A stretch of DNA of 64,000 nt from Pseudosulfitobacter pseudonitzschiae. Lineage in GTDB: Bacteria; Pseudomonadota; Alphaproteobacteria; Rhodobacterales; Rhodobacteraceae. A program made the position numbers and the translations under genes. Positions 43,795 to 53,514 of this stretch are shown in pieces (position 1 is the stretch's first letter; each line of letters begins with the position of its first letter). Where the stretch lies: positions 1 to 64,000 of the forward strand of contig NZ_FQVP01000011.1 of assembly GCF_900129395.1 (NCBI RefSeq), given 5' to 3'. The notes below the pieces were generated by a model. That model was not told the origin of the DNA and did no database searches. It saw only the letters and a program-made list of their open reading frames with translations.

Positions 43795-45456
43795 ATGAGC
43801 AGTGTGTTAGTTAAGGGTTTTACCGATAAGACGGCGGTTGGGTTTGCATTTGGCAGTGCTTTGGCATTTGGCTGGTACGCATATAGTCCTAGCTTCCTAC
43901 CAGGCATCAGCGCAGAGGTGCTGCCGATCGCGGGCGCAATCACGCTTGCCGGGCTGACCCCTCTGGCGATTGTCAAATACAACATCCGCCGCATGACTTC
44001 GGGTCGGGCCTTGTCCATGGCCCAACGGCTGAGCGCGCTGGACCGGCACGCCATGGTCACCATCGTCAACGAAAAACACGAACTGTCAGAGGCGAATGAC
44101 CAGTTTCTGGAAATGACCGGCTATACCCGCAACGAGCTGATGGGCGAGCAGGTGCTCAAGGTCTATGACATCGCCCATCGCGGCCTGGCGCTTGAAATCC
44201 GCACCTGCCTGCAACGTGGCGAGCTGTGGCAGGGCGAAACACCGCTGCGGTGCAAGGACGGTTCGATCATTTACACGCACAGCACCATCATGCCGCTGTT
44301 CGACACCAAGGGTGTCTGGAAAGGGTCGATTTCCGTGCGCACCGACATCACGCGCACACGCCAGCTTCTGGCGGAACGCAACGTCGCAGAGTCCCTGCAC
44401 GAACTGCGCGATGACATCTGGATTGTCCGCGCCGATTCCGAGAAATTCGCCTATGTCAACGCCGCCGCGCGGCGCCGTCTGGGCTGGCAGGACAATGAGG
44501 TCGAACGCCATTCCCTGTCCGAACTGGCGATGCAGCCGGGCGCCAAGGCCATTCGCAGCGCGTGCCGGCGTATGATCGAACGCAACGAAACCTCGACCCA
44601 GTTCGAAGAGACCCTGTTTGATGTGCCCTTTCACATCAGCATCAAGTTTCTGCCCAGCCATCATAACGATGGCCGCTTCCTGATCGTGCTGAACGACATT
44701 TCCGCCCGGATCGAACAGGAACGGGCACAGTCCGATTTCATCTCGACCGTGAGCCACGAACTGCGCTCGCCGCTGACGTCGATCAAGGGTGCGATGGGGC
44801 TGATGCTGTCGAATGCCACCGGCGACCTGCCGGACAAGGCGGTCGACCTGTTGGGCATCGCCCATCGCAACGCCGACCGACTGGTGCTGATCCTGAACGA
44901 CATTCTGGACCTCGAGAAAATCTCGGCCGGTCGCATGGAATTCACGCTGGACGATGTGGACATGCGCGACCTGATCCGCGAAGCGCAGGTCGCCAACGCG
45001 AACATCGGCGAGCGTTTCGGCATTTCGCTCGAAGCGATTGGCCTGGACGATCCGCTGCCGCTGCGCACCGATCCCAACCGTGTGATCCAGGTGTTGAACA
45101 ACCTTGTCTCCAACGCCTGCAAGTTTTCCAAGGCAGGCGACACCGTCGCCATCCGCGTCCGCGACGAGGGCGACAGCCTGCGCATTTCGGTGCGTGACCA
45201 GGGGCAGGGGATTCCGCTGCAGGATCAACACAAGATTTTCGAAAAATTTGCCGACCTGGCCAACTCGTCCCGCACAACCAAGGGTGGAACAGGTTTGGGG
45301 CTGAGCATTTGCAAGGCCATCGTGCAAAGTCTTGGAGGTACGATCGGCTTTACCAGCGTCGAAGGTGTTGGAACGACATTTTTCTTTAATTTGCCCAAAC
45401 TCGAGGCTATATCCTCGGAAGCCAGCAACGAGCCGAAATTGCGCGTGGCCTCTTGA
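43795..45456 (+). CDS. PAS-domain sensor histidine kinase
   Basis: This 553-residue kinase has two N-terminal hydrophobic segments (about 13-60), two PAS domains (about 75-200 and 205-305), HisKA with phospho-His321 (VSHELRSP) and a HATPase domain (NACKFSKAGD; GGTGLGLSI). The catalytic core closely resembles that of the upstream hybrid kinase, suggesting duplication. It has no receiver of its own; the lone receiver encoded 11 bp downstream is the likely partner. Confidence 0.93.
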   Translation: MSSVLVKGFTDKTAVGFAFGSALAFGWYAYSPSFLPGISAEVLPIAGAITLAGLTPLAIVKYNIRRMTSGRALSMAQRLSALDRHAMVTIVNEKHELSEANDQFLEMTGYTRNELMGEQVLKVYDIAHRGLALEIRTCLQRGELWQGETPLRCKDGSIIYTHSTIMPLFDTKGVWKGSISVRTDITRTRQLLAERNVAESLHELRDDIWIVRADSEKFAYVNAAARRRLGWQDNEVERHSLSELAMQPGAKAIRSACRRMIERNETSTQFEETLFDVPFHISIKFLPSHHNDGRFLIVLNDISARIEQERAQSDFISTVSHELRSPLTSIKGAMGLMLSNATGDLPDKAVDLLGIAHRNADRLVLILNDILDLEKISAGRMEFTLDDVDMRDLIREAQVANANIGERFGISLEAIGLDDPLPLRTDPNRVIQVLNNLVSNACKFSKAGDTVAIRVRDEGDSLRISVRDQGQGIPLQDQHKIFEKFADLANSSRTTKGGTGLGLSICKAIVQSLGGTIGFTSVEGVGTTFFFNLPKLEAISSEASNEPKLRVAS

Positions 45457-45467
45457 TTGGAAATTAG

Positions 45468-45848
45468 ATGATAAAAATATTACACGTTGAAGATGATGCA
45501 GATATTCGCGAGATCGCCCAGCTTGCCCTCGGGCTCTCCGGCGATTTCGAGGTGGTCCAGAGCGCCTCTGGCGAAGAGGCGCTTTTGATGGTTCAGGCCT
45601 TTGTTCCCGATGTGCTCTTGCTGGACGTGATGATGCCCGGCATGACCGGTCGCCAAACACTGGAACGGATGCGCCAGATCCCCGCACTGGAAAAAACGCC
45701 TGCCATCTTCATGACCGCCCGCGCCCAGAATTCCGAAGTGGAAGAGCTGCGCGAACTTGGCGCGGCCGAGGTGATCAGCAAGCCGTTTGATCCGATGCTG
45801 CTGGGCGACCAGATCAAGGCCGCCTTGAAAGCCTACGTCGAAACCTGA
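45468..45848 (+). CDS. Single-domain response regulator (receiver only)
   Basis: This 126-residue receiver domain has phospho-Asp53 (LLLDVMMPG), acidic residues in LHVEDDAD, and Lys105 (ISKPFDP). Without an output domain it should act as a phosphate shuttle in the relay, passing phosphate from the kinases to the HPt protein on the opposite strand. A terminator follows. Confidence 0.93.
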   Translation: MIKILHVEDDADIREIAQLALGLSGDFEVVQSASGEEALLMVQAFVPDVLLLDVMMPGMTGRQTLERMRQIPALEKTPAIFMTARAQNSEVEELRELGAAEVISKPFDPMLLGDQIKAALKAYVET

Positions 45849-45878
45849 AGACGTCATTCCGATACGAAACGGCTCACA

Positions 45879-45904
45879 GGCATCCACAATCGTGGGTGCC
45901 TTTT
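45879..45904 (+). terminator. Intrinsic terminator after the receiver gene
   Basis: A 9-bp stem (GGCATCCAC / GTGGGTGCC with one T-G pair, loop AATC) is followed by TTTT, 30 bp after the stop codon. Confidence 0.8.
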
Positions 45905-45960
45905 GCATTCAGGGACCACTGGTCAAGGGACGGGGCAGGCAGGCGCGCACCGCACAAACG

Positions 45961-45990
45961 AAAAAACGCGCCGGGTTCAGCGCGTTTTTT
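45961..45990. terminator. Bidirectional terminator between the convergent relay genes
   Basis: A perfect 11-bp stem AAAAAACGCGC / GCGCGTTTTTT with an 8-nt loop gives a T tract on either strand. It serves the minus-strand HPt gene (stop at 46012) and backs up the terminator at 45879-45904. Confidence 0.85.
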
Positions 45991-46011
45991 CAGGGTCTTG
46001 CCGGTCCGTTG

Positions 46012-46362
46012 CTAATGCAACATCCCTTTGCACTGTTCGACAAAGTCGTCGATCTGGACCAGCAACGCATCGGGGCACAGCGCCAGGTCGTTGTCCGGGC
46101 CGTTCAGATGCGCGACAATCTCGTTTTCGCACGCCCGCGCCGCATTGCCCAGATCGTCAAAGCCCAGCGATCCCGCCGTGCCCGCGATCTGGTGCAGGAT
46201 GTCACGGGCCGCAGCCAGGTTGCCGTTCACCTCATCCAGCGTGTGACTTTCATAGGCCAGCACCGCATGGTGGGCGATGCTTTGTTGACGGGTGACCAGA
46301 AGATCCAGAAATCGTCCCCGGATCTTTTCCAGACCCGACATCATATCCAAGCCGCCGTCCAT
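46012..46362 (-). CDS. HPt phosphotransfer protein
   Basis: This 116-residue histidine phosphotransfer protein has phospho-His57 in LHQIAGTAGSLGF. It moves phosphate between receivers. Its ATG at 46362 overlaps the TAA of the upstream receiver gene, so they are translationally coupled; a start at 46386 would lie inside that gene. With two kinases, a lone receiver and two more receivers nearby, it is the natural middle step of one relay. Confidence 0.9.
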   Translation of the reverse strand: MDGGLDMMSGLEKIRGRFLDLLVTRQQSIAHHAVLAYESHTLDEVNGNLAAARDILHQIAGTAGSLGFDDLGNAARACENEIVAHLNGPDNDLALCPDALLVQIDDFVEQCKGMLH

Positions 46363-47333
46363 TATGCGCGTTGCTCGGTCAGCCAAAAGTCATGGCGGTT
46401 GCGTTCATACTTTTCCGCGGCCGCCTTGGCGCTGGAATGCGCCTCGCCCAGGGCGTTCATCACGGCATTGCCACTTTTCCAGATCATCCGCACGGCACTG
46501 CCTGCGCTGACACGTGGTTCAAGCGGTTCACCCTTGTTGTTGAACAGCTCCATCCGCGACAGCGCCAGGTTCACATCGTCCATCAACCGCTCTGTATCGG
46601 GGCGCCAGCCGCTTTCGGTGACGCACACAAAGGTGCCGTCGCCGCCATAGGACATCAGGAACTGATGGCCTGCCAACGTGTCCGAAATCACCTCGGCCAC
46701 ATCCGAGATCAGGCCGCTGAATTCAAAGGCGTTCAGCGCCTGGTGAAACGCTTCAATGTCGCGCACGGAAAAGCCAAAGGCGGTGGAACCGAACAGCGCG
46801 TTGCGCGACAGCTGGGCCACATAGTTTTCCATCGCGATAAAGTCGATCACGTTGTCCACATCATAGACCGACAGCGGTTCATGCAGCTCAAGCGTCTGCG
46901 GAACGGCGGCGGCGGACTTGGCGGCAAAGATTTTCTTTGTGCGCAACTGGCGGGTCTGGGTCATCTTTTCGACCATGCCCACGCGGACGCGCAACTCGTT
47001 CACTTCGAACGGCTTGGTCACATAGTCGGTGGCCCCCGCCTTGAACGCGGCATCGATATAACGTTTGTCGGACATGGCCGTGACCATCAGCACCGGCGTG
47101 TCCGCATAGCGGGCAATATCACGGATGCGGGTCAACAGTTCGACGCCGTCCATCTGCGGCATCTGGATGTCCAGCATGAAACACTCGAACGGCGCGCATC
47201 CGGGTGTCTTGAGAATGTCCAGCGCCTCGGCGCCGGATTCGGCGGTGGTCAGCTCGTGCTCGCCAATAGCCGCAACGAACTGTGTCAACAGTTCGAGAAT
47301 GATGGGATCATCGTCTACAGCCAAAATACGCAC
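46362..47333 (-). CDS. Response regulator with degenerate GGDEF-like output domain
   Basis: This 323-residue protein has an N-terminal receiver (Asp55 in CFMLDIQMP, Lys107 in YVTKPFE). The C-terminal half follows the GGDEF domain plan: a FGFSVRDIEAF helix, SYGGDGTFVCV in place of RYGGDEF (residues 229-235), RVSAGSAVRM, and a terminal SSAKAAAEKYERNR. The GGDGT change removes the catalytic Glu, so cyclic-di-GMP synthesis is not expected. The start is GTG at 47333, preceded by GGAG. Confidence 0.85.
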   Translation of the reverse strand: MRILAVDDDPIILELLTQFVAAIGEHELTTAESGAEALDILKTPGCAPFECFMLDIQMPQMDGVELLTRIRDIARYADTPVLMVTAMSDKRYIDAAFKAGATDYVTKPFEVNELRVRVGMVEKMTQTRQLRTKKIFAAKSAAAVPQTLELHEPLSVYDVDNVIDFIAMENYVAQLSRNALFGSTAFGFSVRDIEAFHQALNAFEFSGLISDVAEVISDTLAGHQFLMSYGGDGTFVCVTESGWRPDTERLMDDVNLALSRMELFNNKGEPLEPRVSAGSAVRMIWKSGNAVMNALGEAHSSAKAAAEKYERNRHDFWLTEQRA

Positions 47334-47534
47334 TGCTAGTCTCCATTTTTCGTTTCTGGCCCCAAACGCCTGTCTCGGGGCCATATGACAACTCTACGGG
47401 GAAAGATGGCATCAATTGGGCGATTGGAGAAACAATTGGAATTTTTCAAAAAAATTGTAGCTTTTACCCGGTTTAATCCGCACGCAATGCGTGCAGAACC
47501 GCACCGCAACACACGTGCGATTGGAAAATGGGCA

Positions 47535-47570
47535 AACGGCGGCTTCGGCGAAATGCCACAAGCCGCCGTT
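47535..47570 (-). terminator. Hairpin after the second receiver gene
   Basis: On the minus strand an 11-bp stem (AACGGCGGCTT and complement) with a 14-nt loop lies 30 bp past the stop at 47600, followed by a modest TGCCCATTTTCC tract. The rest of the 266-bp gap 47334-47599 shows no gene. Confidence 0.55.
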
Positions 47571-47599
47571 CGGATTGTACCAGGGCGCAGGCCCCGGGA

Positions 47600-48577
47600 T
47601 CAGTCGCGCGAGTCCACGTAGCTCTCGAATTTGGCGAAGAGGTTGCTTTCTTCCTCCTCGACGCTCTCGCTGAACGGCTCGGACTTGATGCTAGTCTCGC
47701 GCAGCTTTTCGCTTGCGGACATGCCGGACCAGTAACGTTGGTTCCCCACCGAGGCGACCCGCACCTTGGGTGGTGTGGCGATCTGGCTGGTTTCCTCGTC
47801 CCAGTTCCGCGCAAGATCCTGGGTCATGTCGCGGCGCAACTTGTTCAGGTCCAGACGACGACGACCGATGGTCAGCCCCAGGAACCGACCCGAGCCGACA
47901 TAGGCGACGTGGGCGGCAAATCCGTTCAGCGAATCCAGCGTGATCTCGGCCAGCTGTTCGATCGCGTTGCGGAAGGCAGGGGGCGACACGGTGGCGTGGG
48001 CGGCCTTCATGCCCTGTGCCTCGATGCTGAACAGGTTCATCGCATAGCAACCGGTTTGCAGCCGCAGCAGATGGTTTTCCATTTCAAGCAGGTTGGACAT
48101 GCCGGGCACGTCCAGCTTGAACGGCTCCTCAAAGCGCACTTTGACCAGCGCGGTCAGCTCGCCCAAAGTGTGCTGTGCCTCACGCTCGCGCAGCAGGCTT
48201 GCGTTCAACAGGCCGGCGGAATTGATCCGCGCGCCCAACTCGACACCTTCCAGGGGTTTCGAGATATAATCGGTCGCACCGGCAAAGAACGCGCGTTGCA
48301 TCAGCCCCGCTTCGCGGCTGGCGGTCATCATCAGGATCGGGGTGCTGCGGTAGGCCGCGCAGGCGCGGATCATTTCGCACATTTCAATCCCGTCCACGCC
48401 GGGCAGCATGATATCGACGAGGAAACAATCGAACAGACGTGGCGATTCACGAACGATGTCCAAAGCATCCTCGGCCGATGCAGCGCAGGTCAGTTTGTAG
48501 TTTTTCTCTTCAGTCAAACTGCCACGCAGCAAGTCCAGAATGACCGGATCGTCATCTACGGCAAGAATATGCATCAT
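47600..48577 (-). CDS. Response regulator with strongly degenerate GGDEF-like output domain
   Basis: This 325-residue paralogue of the receiver protein at 46362-47333 has receiver residues Asp55 (FLVDIMLPG) and Lys107 (YISKPLE). The output half keeps the spacing of that protein but has VGSGRFLGL (residues 228-232 GSGRF) where GGDEF would be, so it has no plausible cyclase activity. The C-terminal 60 residues are acidic and Ser-rich. The start MMHILAVDDD follows GGGGAA. Confidence 0.82.
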   Translation of the reverse strand: MMHILAVDDDPVILDLLRGSLTEEKNYKLTCAASAEDALDIVRESPRLFDCFLVDIMLPGVDGIEMCEMIRACAAYRSTPILMMTASREAGLMQRAFFAGATDYISKPLEGVELGARINSAGLLNASLLREREAQHTLGELTALVKVRFEEPFKLDVPGMSNLLEMENHLLRLQTGCYAMNLFSIEAQGMKAAHATVSPPAFRNAIEQLAEITLDSLNGFAAHVAYVGSGRFLGLTIGRRRLDLNKLRRDMTQDLARNWDEETSQIATPPKVRVASVGNQRYWSGMSASEKLRETSIKSEPFSESVEEEESNLFAKFESYVDSRD

Positions 48578-48778
48578 TGGTTTCGTTCCCCATATACGTT
48601 TCCACCTCAAGCAGCGGTTGATCTGCTTTAAGTTGTTAACAAAAGGTCAGTGAAACGGGGCAATTTTGAGACCAGTTGGCGGAAAAACAGTGTTAAATAT
48701 GGCTTTCCCTGCCTTGGACCGAACAGATTGAGCGGGTTCCCTCTCAACCATAGCCTGAAATGTGGCGGTTTTGTGATA

Positions 48779-49537
48779 CTATGCGTAAAGCACCTTGGTC
48801 CCGGAGGTTTCGCAAAAACTGGCGCAGGCAGGCGACAGGGGCAGGTCGGTCACGAACAAATCGACTTGCGCCATCGAGGCAATGCGGGCCGGAGCCTTGC
48901 GTTCGAACTTGGACCCGTCGGCAACCAGGAACACCTCTTCCGAATGGGCGATGATCGTTTTGCTGACGCCGACCTCCTGAATATCGAAATCCATCAGGTC
49001 GCCATTCTCGCGCAGCGCCGAACAGCTGATGACTGCATAGTCGAACTGGAACTGGCGGATGGTCTGCGTCGCCAGATCACCGATCAGCCCGCCATCGGAC
49101 CGGCGCAGGTTGCCGCCTGTCACCACGACCTCGATGCTGGGGTTTTGCGACAGGATCATGGCAATGTTGATGTTATTGGTCACAACCAGCAGCCCCTGAT
49201 GATGCAACAGCTCCCCGGCGACGGCTTCGGTGGTGGTGCCGATGTTCAGGAACACCGAACAGTCGTTCGGAATCTGCGCCGCACAGACGCGGGCAATGTC
49301 GACCTTGGCCGCCTGGTTCAACTCGCGGCGTTCGCTGTATCCGATGTTCGTGGTCGTCGAGGGCAGCACAGCCCCCCCGTGCACCCGCTCAAGCTTGCCT
49401 GAATCCGCAAGCTCGGTCAGGTCGCGGCGAATGGTCTGCGGGGCAACGCCGAAATGATCCACCAGCCCGTCCACCGTCACCCGGCCTTCGCGGCGGGCGA
49501 TCTTGATGATCTCGGGTTTGCGCAAAGATTGACTCAT
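48779..49537 (-). CDS. glpR: DeoR-family glycerol-3-phosphate regulon repressor
   Basis: This 252-residue DeoR-family repressor has an N-terminal winged helix (GRVTVDGLVDHFGVAPQTIRRDL) and a sugar-phosphate sensor domain (NIGTTTEAVA; VTGGNLRRSDGGLIG; FLVADGSKF). It is divergent from glpD and the glycerol importer across 219 bp with direct repeats of AAAAACGA(G/A)C, so repression relieved by glycerol-3-phosphate is the expected control. The start MSQSLRK follows GGGAGGGAG. Confidence 0.93.
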   Translation of the reverse strand: MSQSLRKPEIIKIARREGRVTVDGLVDHFGVAPQTIRRDLTELADSGKLERVHGGAVLPSTTTNIGYSERRELNQAAKVDIARVCAAQIPNDCSVFLNIGTTTEAVAGELLHHQGLLVVTNNINIAMILSQNPSIEVVVTGGNLRRSDGGLIGDLATQTIRQFQFDYAVISCSALRENGDLMDFDIQEVGVSKTIIAHSEEVFLVADGSKFERKAPARIASMAQVDLFVTDLPLSPACASFCETSGTKVLYA

Positions 49538-49660
49538 TCTCCCTCCCATACGGTCACGAATCGAAGCCTGTAACCTGCGCTATTGTGCGGTTCGCAGCGC
49601 GCACTTGTAAATTGACATCGATTTCTGCGCGAAATCCAGTGTAAATTCAGCCTCTTGGCT

Positions 49661-49680
49661 AAAAACGAGCAAAAACGAAC
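49661..49680. promoter_or_regulatory. Candidate GlpR operator
   Basis: Tandem direct repeats AAAAACGAGC and AAAAACGAAC lie about 80 bp before the glpD start. DeoR-family repressors commonly recognise repeated TTCGTTTTTG-type half-sites, which this matches on the other strand. Confidence 0.6.
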
Positions 49681-49756
49681 ATTTTTACCTTCCAAACGCG
49701 CGTGGATTTTGTACGCTGTGCCCCAAGCGGCGGTAACGTCGCAGGGGAGGCTTTTG

Positions 49757-51337
49757 ATGAAACCGGACTGTGACCTGCTGATTATCGGCGGCGGCATCAA
49801 TGGATGTGGCATTGCGCGTGACGCGGCGGGCCGTGGCCTGTCGGTCTGTCTGGCCGAGATGAACGACATCGGCTCGGCCACCTCTGCATCCTCGACCAAA
49901 CTGTTTCACGGCGGCCTGCGCTATCTGGAATATTTCGAACTGCGGCTGGTCCGCGAGGCGCTGATCGAACGCGAGGTCCTGTTGCGCGCGATGCCGCATA
50001 TCTCGTGGCCCATGCGGTTCGTGTTGCCCCATCACCGGTCGATGCGCTTTGACATGACAACGCCCACGTCAAAGCTGTTGAGCGTGGTGATGCCGTGGAT
50101 GCGCGGACGCAGGCCCGCGTGGCTGATCCGGCTGGGGCTGTTTCTTTACGACAATCTGGGCGGGCGCAAGATCCTGCCCGGCACCTCCAGGCTGGACCTG
50201 CGCAGCGCCCCCGAAGGGCGCGGCCTGAACCCGAAGTTCGAGAAGGCGTTCGAATATTCGGATTGCTGGGTCGAGGATTCGCGTCTGGTGGTGCTGAACG
50301 CCCGCGACGCCGAAGCACGCGGCGCACAGATCATGCCGCGCACCAAGGTGACAGGCGCCGAAGTGGTGGACGGCCTGTGGCACGTCACTTTGCAGGAGGG
50401 CGACCAAAGCCGCACCATGACCGCCAGAATGGTGGTGAATGCCGCAGGCCCGTGGGTCGGCGACGTGCTGCGCGGCACGCTGAAAAGCAATTCGCAAAGC
50501 GGCGTGCGTCTGGTGCGCGGCAGTCATATCGTGACCCGGCGGCTGTTCGACCACGACAAATGCTATTTCTTCCAGGGCACCGACGGACGCATCATCTTTG
50601 CGATCCCCTACGAGACCGACTTTACCCTGATCGGCACCACCGACATGGACCATACGGATGCGGATGTGAAACCGCAGATCACGCCAGAGGAACAGGCCTA
50701 CCTGATCGACTTTATCAACGGCTATCTGGCGAAACCGATTTCCGACGCAGATGTGGTGTGGACCTATTCCGGCGTGCGTCCGCTCTATGACGATGGCGCC
50801 AGCAGCGCCAGCGCGGCCACCCGTGATTACGTGATCAAGACCGACACCAGCCGCGGCGCCCCGGCGCTCAGCGTCTTTGGCGGCAAGATCACGACATATC
50901 GCCGGCTGGCCGAAACCGCGCTGGAACAGATCGCGCATCATTTCGACGGGATCGACAAGGTCTGGACCGCGGGCGTGCCGCTGCCCGGGGGCGATTTCCC
51001 GGTGGACGGGGTCGACGCATTGGTGGCCGGCCTGAAACGCGACTTTCCCTTCCTGACCGACCGCTGGGCGCTGCGGCTGGTGCGTGCCTACGGGACCGAA
51101 GCCGCGCAGATGCTGGACGGTGCCAGAACGCTGGCCGATCTTGGCACCGACTTTGGCGCGACATTGACCGCGCGCGAGGTCACGTGGCTGATGGACAAGG
51201 AATACGCACGCACGGCGCAGGACGTGGTCTGGCGGCGCAGCAAACTGGGCTTGCGGATGGATGCAGCGGAAATCGACCGCTTGCAGGGATGGATGAAAGA
51301 CCACGCACAGCAGTCGAATGCTGCGGCGGCGGAATAG
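49757..51337 (+). CDS. glpD: Aerobic glycerol-3-phosphate dehydrogenase
   Basis: GlpD oxidises glycerol-3-phosphate to dihydroxyacetone phosphate at the membrane using FAD. The 526-residue protein has the FAD-binding GGGINGCGIARDAAGRG near residue 11, STKLFHGGLRYLE, the GTTDMDH segment and a C-terminal helical domain. It opens the glp operon behind AGGGGAGG. The glpS gene starts 9 bp later. Confidence 0.95.
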   Translation: MKPDCDLLIIGGGINGCGIARDAAGRGLSVCLAEMNDIGSATSASSTKLFHGGLRYLEYFELRLVREALIEREVLLRAMPHISWPMRFVLPHHRSMRFDMTTPTSKLLSVVMPWMRGRRPAWLIRLGLFLYDNLGGRKILPGTSRLDLRSAPEGRGLNPKFEKAFEYSDCWVEDSRLVVLNARDAEARGAQIMPRTKVTGAEVVDGLWHVTLQEGDQSRTMTARMVVNAAGPWVGDVLRGTLKSNSQSGVRLVRGSHIVTRRLFDHDKCYFFQGTDGRIIFAIPYETDFTLIGTTDMDHTDADVKPQITPEEQAYLIDFINGYLAKPISDADVVWTYSGVRPLYDDGASSASAATRDYVIKTDTSRGAPALSVFGGKITTYRRLAETALEQIAHHFDGIDKVWTAGVPLPGGDFPVDGVDALVAGLKRDFPFLTDRWALRLVRAYGTEAAQMLDGARTLADLGTDFGATLTAREVTWLMDKEYARTAQDVVWRRSKLGLRMDAAEIDRLQGWMKDHAQQSNAAAAE

Positions 51338-51346
51338 GGGGGCGGC

Positions 51347-52435
51347 ATGACGCTTGAGTTCAAAAACGTGTCCAAGGTGGTGAACGGCGATGTGCACATT
51401 CATCCCACCGACCTGACGCTTGAGCGGGGCACGATGAACGTGCTGCTGGGACCGACGTCGTCGGGAAAAACATCGCTGATGCGGCTGATGGCAGGGCTGG
51501 ATGTGCCGACCGAGGGACGCCTGTTCTGGGAAGGTCAGGACGTGACCGGGATGCGCGTGCAGGACCGCAAGGTCGCGATGGTCTACCAACAGTTCATCAA
51601 CTACCCGTCGATGACCGTTTACGACAACATCGCCTCGCCCCTGCGGCTGATGGGCAAATCGAAGGCCGAGATTGACACAGCGGTGAAACAGGCCGCCGAC
51701 CTGATGCAGCTTGGCCCGTTCCTGAACCGCAAACCGCTGGAACTGTCGGGCGGGCAACAGCAGCGTTGCGCACTGGCGCGGGCGTTGGTCAAGAACGCAG
51801 GGCTGGTGTTGCTGGACGAGCCGTTGGCGAACCTCGATTACAAGCTGCGCGAGGAATTGCGCGTCGAGATCCCCAAGATCTTCGAGGAATCCGGCGCTGT
51901 CTTTGTCTATGCCACGACAGAACCCGAAGAGGCGCTGTTGCTGGGTGGCAATTGCGCGACCCTGTGGCAGGGCCGCGTGACCCAATTCGGCCCGACGCCG
52001 CAGGTCTATCGCCAGCCGGTCGATGCGACCACGGCGCGGGTGTTCAGCGATCCGCCGATGAACTTCATGACCATCAGCAAAACGGGCGGAACCCTGATGT
52101 TCGGCGAGGGCCAAAGCGCCAAGGCCACCGGCCCGCTGGCCGATCTGGCCGACGGGCGCTATCTGGCGGGCTTCCGGCCCAACCATCTGGAGATTGCCCG
52201 CCACAAGGACGGAGCACTGCAGTTCGACGCACGCGTGATCGTGACCGAGCTGACGGGGTCCGAAACCTTTGTTCACCTGAACCACCACGGCGACACATGG
52301 GTCGGTCTGGTTCACGGCGTGCACGACCTGAAACCGGGGACGGCGCAGCCGGTCTATCTGGACCCTGCGCATGTCTACATCTTCACCGAAGCGGGCGACC
52401 TGGTTGCGCCCGCCTCTTATGCATTGGCGGCTTGA
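51347..52435 (+). CDS. glpS: Glycerol ABC importer ATPase GlpS
   Basis: This 362-residue importer ATPase has Walker A GPTSSGKT (35-42), signature LSGGQ (133-137), Walker B LVLLDE (153-158) and a C-terminal TOBE-like regulatory domain. The switch-loop His normally in VTHD is Thr191 (YATTEPEEA), so its own half-site looks impaired. In Rhizobium the GlpSTPQV system imports glycerol, with GlpS and GlpT as a heterodimer; gene order here matches. Confidence 0.93.
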   Translation: MTLEFKNVSKVVNGDVHIHPTDLTLERGTMNVLLGPTSSGKTSLMRLMAGLDVPTEGRLFWEGQDVTGMRVQDRKVAMVYQQFINYPSMTVYDNIASPLRLMGKSKAEIDTAVKQAADLMQLGPFLNRKPLELSGGQQQRCALARALVKNAGLVLLDEPLANLDYKLREELRVEIPKIFEESGAVFVYATTEPEEALLLGGNCATLWQGRVTQFGPTPQVYRQPVDATTARVFSDPPMNFMTISKTGGTLMFGEGQSAKATGPLADLADGRYLAGFRPNHLEIARHKDGALQFDARVIVTELTGSETFVHLNHHGDTWVGLVHGVHDLKPGTAQPVYLDPAHVYIFTEAGDLVAPASYALAA

Positions 52436-52438
52436 GAC

Positions 52439-53514
52439 ATGGCAAAGATCACGCTCGACAATCTGGCACATTCCTACCTGCCAAACCCGAAATCCGAGGC
52501 CGACTTTGCGCTGAAGGAGTTGAACCACGACTGGGCCGATGGCGAGGCCTATGCCCTGCTGGGTGCTTCGGGCTGTGGGAAATCCACGCTGCTGAACATC
52601 ATTTCGGGCCTGCTGCATCCCAGCCAGGGGCGCATCCTGTTTGACGGCAAGGACGTGACCCAATCCAGCACCGCCGACCGCAACATCGCGCAGGTGTTCC
52701 AGTTTCCGGTCGTCTACGACACGATGACCGTGCACGACAACCTGGCCTTTCCACTGCGCAACCGGGGCGAACCTGCGTCTTACGTGGCCGAACGGGTGCA
52801 GAAAATCGCGCAGATGATCGGCATGGAGGACGTGCTGAACAAACGCGCCCGTGGCCTGACGGCGGATGCCAAGCAAAAGATTTCGCTGGGCCGTGGCATG
52901 GTCCGCGAGGACGTGAACGCATTGCTGTTCGACGAACCGCTGACGGTGATCGACCCGCATATGAAATGGGAACTGCGCACACAGTTGAAATCGCTGCACC
53001 ACGAATTCGGGCACACGATGATCTATGTGACCCACGACCAGACCGAGGCGCTGACCTTTGCCGACAAGGTGGTGGTGATGCACGACGGCCGCGTGGTCCA
53101 GATCGGGACGCCGCAGGAACTGTTCGAGCGGCCCGAACATACATTCGTGGGCTATTTCATCGGCTCGCCCGGCATGAACCTGATCCCGGCGTCGGTCGCG
53201 GGCACGCAGGCCACGGTCCACGGCGCGCAGGTCGCGTTGGGCCAGCGTTATGGCGCGCTGAGCGGTGACGTGAAACTGGGCGTGCGCCCCGAATTCGTGA
53301 CCCTGACCGATGGCGACGGGCTGCCTGTCAAAGTGCGCCGCGTCGAGGACGTCGGCCGTCACAAGATCATCCGCGCCGACCTGTTCGGAAACGAGATCAA
53401 CATCGTCGCCGCCGAAGGCACCGAAATCTCGCCGGACATGACCCGCGTGGCTTTCGATACCGCGCAGGTCAACGTCTATGTCGACGACTGGCGCCAACAG
53501 GGGGAGGCCGCCTG

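Noticed and set aside
47479-47494. Small palindrome GCACGCAATGCGTGC as an operator
   Set aside because: It is isolated between a gene start and a terminator, has no second copy and has no linked regulator.
49612-49617. TTGACA as the glpD promoter -35
   Set aside because: No acceptable -10 element is found 16-19 bp downstream; the real promoter may lie nearer the AAAAACGA repeats.
50069-53497. Very long open frame on the minus strand opposite glpD, glpS and glpT
   Set aside because: It is an antisense shadow of three well-supported genes in high-G+C codon usage, with a His/Gln/Arg-rich product lacking any domain. The same holds for 4921-7677 and 56481-59363.
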